Positions 62,068 through 64,000 of a DNA stretch of 64,000 nt are shown here, piece after piece. A program made the position numbers and the translations under genes. The stretch's first letter is position 1, and each line of letters starts with the position of its first letter. Source of the stretch: Flavobacterium sp. SUN052 (GTDB lineage: Bacteria > Bacteroidota > Bacteroidia > Flavobacteriales > Flavobacteriaceae); assembly GCF_028867935.1 (NCBI RefSeq), contig NZ_JAPQNS010000004.1, positions 390,080-454,079 on the forward strand. The letters are read 5' to 3'. The notes beneath the pieces were generated by a model. That model was not told where the DNA came from, did no database searches, and worked only from the letters and a program-made list of their open reading frames with translations.

Positions 62068-63426
62068 TTAGTTTGTTTTGTTTTTGAACTTTAGTACTAA
62101 ATCGGTATGAATGGCGTGCTGATTATTTGACTGATTCCAAACAGCGAACCCAAATTGTTGATCACTGAAATTCGAAAAGTCAATGTCCTGTTTTAGTACA
62201 TCTTTTGTTTTTAGCGCTCGTTTAAATTCAACCACCCAACCTGAGCCCGTATGTACAGCTTTGCAGGTAATATCAGCTCTACCATCAATCAAGGGTGAAG
62301 CTATATAACTTGGGATTGCTTTATTGCCTAAATTTCCCGTAACCGATTCGCCAACTCGCTGATAATCGGCATTATTTGTTGGATCGATACTGCCACCATT
62401 GTAGGATAAAATTCCCGTTGAACTTACTTTGGTAATTTTCACAGCTTTATTGGCCAATGTATCGGAGGCAAGAATAAAATAGCTACCAGTTGCATTGGGT
62501 ATAACCCACATTGGAACGGTTACAGATGTACCGGTACCATCTAATTTTAATGTTTGCCGATTGTTAATTGTACCCTGGGGTTTTGCAGTAGAATAGATAG
62601 GTCTGTTAGGCCAAACTGTTGATGTACCAGTGACGGCGATGTCATCCACATGCCGTCCGTTGGCATTACCTCCAGTGAGGTTTGTGATTGCAGGCCCTCC
62701 CGCCCAATCCTGGTAATTATCATCCATTTGGTCGAAAATTATGTCTCGACCTAAATGCCCCCACCACATATCTATTTTTTCATTTACACCATTGGTATAA
62801 TGATTACCACTGTTTGCATTAGATCGCTGCACAGCAGGCGTAACCGAATAGTCTAGATAGGGCGTAAAAACATGGCAGCTTGCATAGCAGGTTTGCGACA
62901 AAAACTTGGGTGTCGAATTATCAATATTCCACAACATTGCTATTTTGTCTTCGCCAAAACCAGGCCTTACCATGACCCCATTTTCATCAAATGTTTTACT
63001 GGTTGATTCCTGAGCCCACAATTTCGTAGTTGGATTAAAATACCAGGGTGCTACGTTTACACTTTTGCTATCATCCGCATATTCGGCTAAAAAATAAATG
63101 GATTCACCGTCATGCATTGACCGTAGGGTGACCGGTATTTTATCATTTATGTATCCCGAAAAAAGATTGTTACCTGGATCAGGTACTGAGGGGTTAATTT
63201 TTAAGGCAGGAACGCTATTCCAGGAAGCGTCAATAATTCCGTCGATTGTTGGGGCCGATCCTGTTTTGATGGAGATAAGCTCTGTTGTGGACGCTTGGTC
63301 CTGTTCGCTCGCTGGAGCAACACTCTGAGTTTTATATTCACACCCTACGTCGTAAATGAGGATGAGTGCGAATGATAAAATAATACATAGAAAGCGTAAG
63401 TTGATTAGCTTCATAATTGATGGCAT
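62068..63426 (-). CDS. Ethylbenzene-dehydrogenase-like heme-binding lipoprotein
   Basis: The 452-residue protein starts with a lipoprotein signal ending in DVGC (Cys near residue 29). The body resembles the ethylbenzene dehydrogenase gamma-like heme-binding domain, with ISIKTGSAPTIDGIIDASWN near residue 50 and FAVWNQSNNQHAIHTDLVLK at the end. An unusual heme c-like motif CYASCH (Cys180, Cys184, His185; three residues between the cysteines instead of two) lies in the middle. It should be anchored in the envelope and carry one or two hemes. It is the first gene of the redox cluster. The family call rests on overall pattern and neighbours. Confidence 0.7.
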   Translation of the reverse strand: MPSIMKLINLRFLCIILSFALILIYDVGCEYKTQSVAPASEQDQASTTELISIKTGSAPTIDGIIDASWNSVPALKINPSVPDPGNNLFSGYINDKIPVTLRSMHDGESIYFLAEYADDSKSVNVAPWYFNPTTKLWAQESTSKTFDENGVMVRPGFGEDKIAMLWNIDNSTPKFLSQTCYASCHVFTPYLDYSVTPAVQRSNANSGNHYTNGVNEKIDMWWGHLGRDIIFDQMDDNYQDWAGGPAITNLTGGNANGRHVDDIAVTGTSTVWPNRPIYSTAKPQGTINNRQTLKLDGTGTSVTVPMWVIPNATGSYFILASDTLANKAVKITKVSSTGILSYNGGSIDPTNNADYQRVGESVTGNLGNKAIPSYIASPLIDGRADITCKAVHTGSGWVVEFKRALKTKDVLKQDIDFSNFSDQQFGFAVWNQSNNQHAIHTDLVLKFKNKTN

Positions 63427-63517
63427 TTACCTGTTTTGGTTACTTTTTCTGATTGTGTAAAGGCTGTTAAGCCTGTTGGCGACTAAATGCGACTGCCATA
63501 CTATACAGTGCATGAGC

Positions 63518-63544
63518 TTCTATAGATCGATTTGATCTATAGAA
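63518..63544. promoter_or_regulatory. Candidate operator of the redox operon
   Basis: TTCTATAGATC-GATTT-GATCTATAGAA has perfect 11-bp arms and a 5-nt spacer. It lies about 92 bp upstream of the heme lipoprotein start. Size and symmetry suit a dimeric regulator. It is not an FNR/CRP consensus site. A hairpin without T-run is the alternative reading. Confidence 0.4.
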
Positions 63545-63913
63545 CTAATTATATAAAATCGCCGAATGGGGCAGCTATTTCATGCAGATTAGGTTTTATA
63601 CGGTGGAAACTGAACTGATAAATCGATTTCAATAGCACTACGGATTAATAGTCTATCAGGTTGCGTGAATAAGTAAAATTGTTGAGTAAACAGATGCGCG
63701 ATAATCTGTAGTATACGCGCTGTATACATAATAGTACAACTTTTAAATGGCAAAATATGCCTTTAGAGAGCTTTGTAATATATTGATTATCAGTAATAAA
63801 TATAAAGGTAAGTTTATTTTGTACGAGTATGTTTTCTATAAAAGTTAGTGTTTAATACTTAAGTATTTTGTTTTGGTCTAGTGCTTCTCCAATTTAGTAC
63901 GTAGATAAATGGT

Positions 63914-63921
63914 TAACTTTG
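63914..63921 (+). promoter_or_regulatory. -7 element immediately before the partial transposase gene
   Basis: TAACTTTG matches TAnnTTTG and ends 4 nt before the ATG at 63926. As with the cysteine desulfurase, the mRNA would be leaderless or the true start would lie further downstream. Confidence 0.4.
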
Positions 63922-63925
63922 CGGT

Positions 63926-64000
63926 ATGAGCCGTATCGCAACCCCGTTCGTCTTGGCAGAGCCCGATTGGATTACCTTAAAACACCTGGTCAGTACAGGT
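63926..64000 (+). CDS. Partial gene, probable IS630-family transposase N-terminus
   Basis: Twenty-five codons are visible before the window ends (MSRIATPFVLAEPDWITLKH then LVSTG). The pattern of a short basic start, Pro-Phe-Val-Leu, an acidic turn and then a helix ending LVSTG resembles the start of IS630-type transposases, where the helix-turn-helix follows. The terminal inverted repeat cannot be placed from one end. If the call is right, the AT-rich redox cluster borders an insertion sequence. Confidence 0.45.
   Translation, partial: MSRIATPFVLAEPDWITLKHLVSTG

Larger units (their letters stand above)
63427..63925. other. AT-rich intergenic region with palindromes
   Basis: No gene is visible in these 499 bp. 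Seen are a perfect 27-bp inverted repeat at 63518-63544, the paired palindromic words GTATAC-GCGCT-GTATAC at 63711-63727, and a -7 motif near the right end. The promoter of the redox operon must lie here, but no exact -7 match on the minus strand was found. Confidence 0.5.

Overview
The window looks like a chromosomal piece of a Bacteroidota bacterium of the order Cytophagales, most likely the Spirosoma group. The reasons are the type IX secretion style C-terminal domain, the SprB-like repeats, the -7 promoter motifs of the form TAnnTTTG, the near absence of Shine-Dalgarno sequences, the Bacteroidota-type long signal peptidase I, DUF5777 and BatD-like proteins, and a Nudix-type AraR regulator in front of araBAD. 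Genus assignment is inference. No rRNA, tRNA or CRISPR array was seen.

Left part (1-5.1 kb): a LacI-family regulator with an excellent LacI-type operator at the window edge, a HAD phosphatase, a secreted SUMF1-like protein, a DoxX protein and an AI-2E family permease. From 5.7 to 15.3 kb a single gene encodes a 3192-residue surface protein: four parallel beta-helix modules in an A-B-A-B order, then Ig-like and SprB-like repeats. From 15.5 to 23.4 kb lie a MarR-GNAT fusion, a GNAT acetyltransferase and an RND efflux operon interrupted by a DUF952 gene. From 23.5 to 34.3 kb there are a Tat-exported Gfo/Idh/MocA oxidoreductase, an ApbE flavin transferase, an ECF sigma factor with a very small overlapping putative anti-sigma protein, endonuclease III, a T9SS cargo protein divergent from a two-component system, hemB and a dihydroorotase.

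Middle part (34.3-44.8 kb): a BatD-like protein, aroC, a TPR histidine kinase overlapping a thioredoxin-like ferredoxin, a YjjG nucleotidase, a secreted FAD oxidoreductase, and an ApbE-DUF2271 protein overlapping a PepSY membrane protein. From 44.8 to 51.7 kb the minus strand carries a compact L-arabinose operon (araR-araB-araA-araD-galM-GH43 arabinanase) with a 19-bp palindrome upstream that is a good AraR operator candidate. Pirin and transketolase follow divergently; transketolase is where the arabinose product enters the pentose phosphate pathway. The right part holds a methyltransferase, a cysteine desulfurase, small envelope proteins, signal peptidase I, and a more AT-rich four-gene redox cluster (heme-binding lipoprotein, Rieske protein, DUF5777 beta-barrel, YceI). 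The window ends in the first 25 codons of a probable IS630-type transposase.

Two things stand out. First, many intergenic spaces carry long, nearly perfect inverted repeats of unrelated sequence. At least seven have their 3' arm ending 2 to 11 nt before a start codon, where a ribosome binding site would normally sit. Second, the Rieske/heme/beta-barrel/YceI operon looks like an incompletely described extracytoplasmic electron-transfer module.
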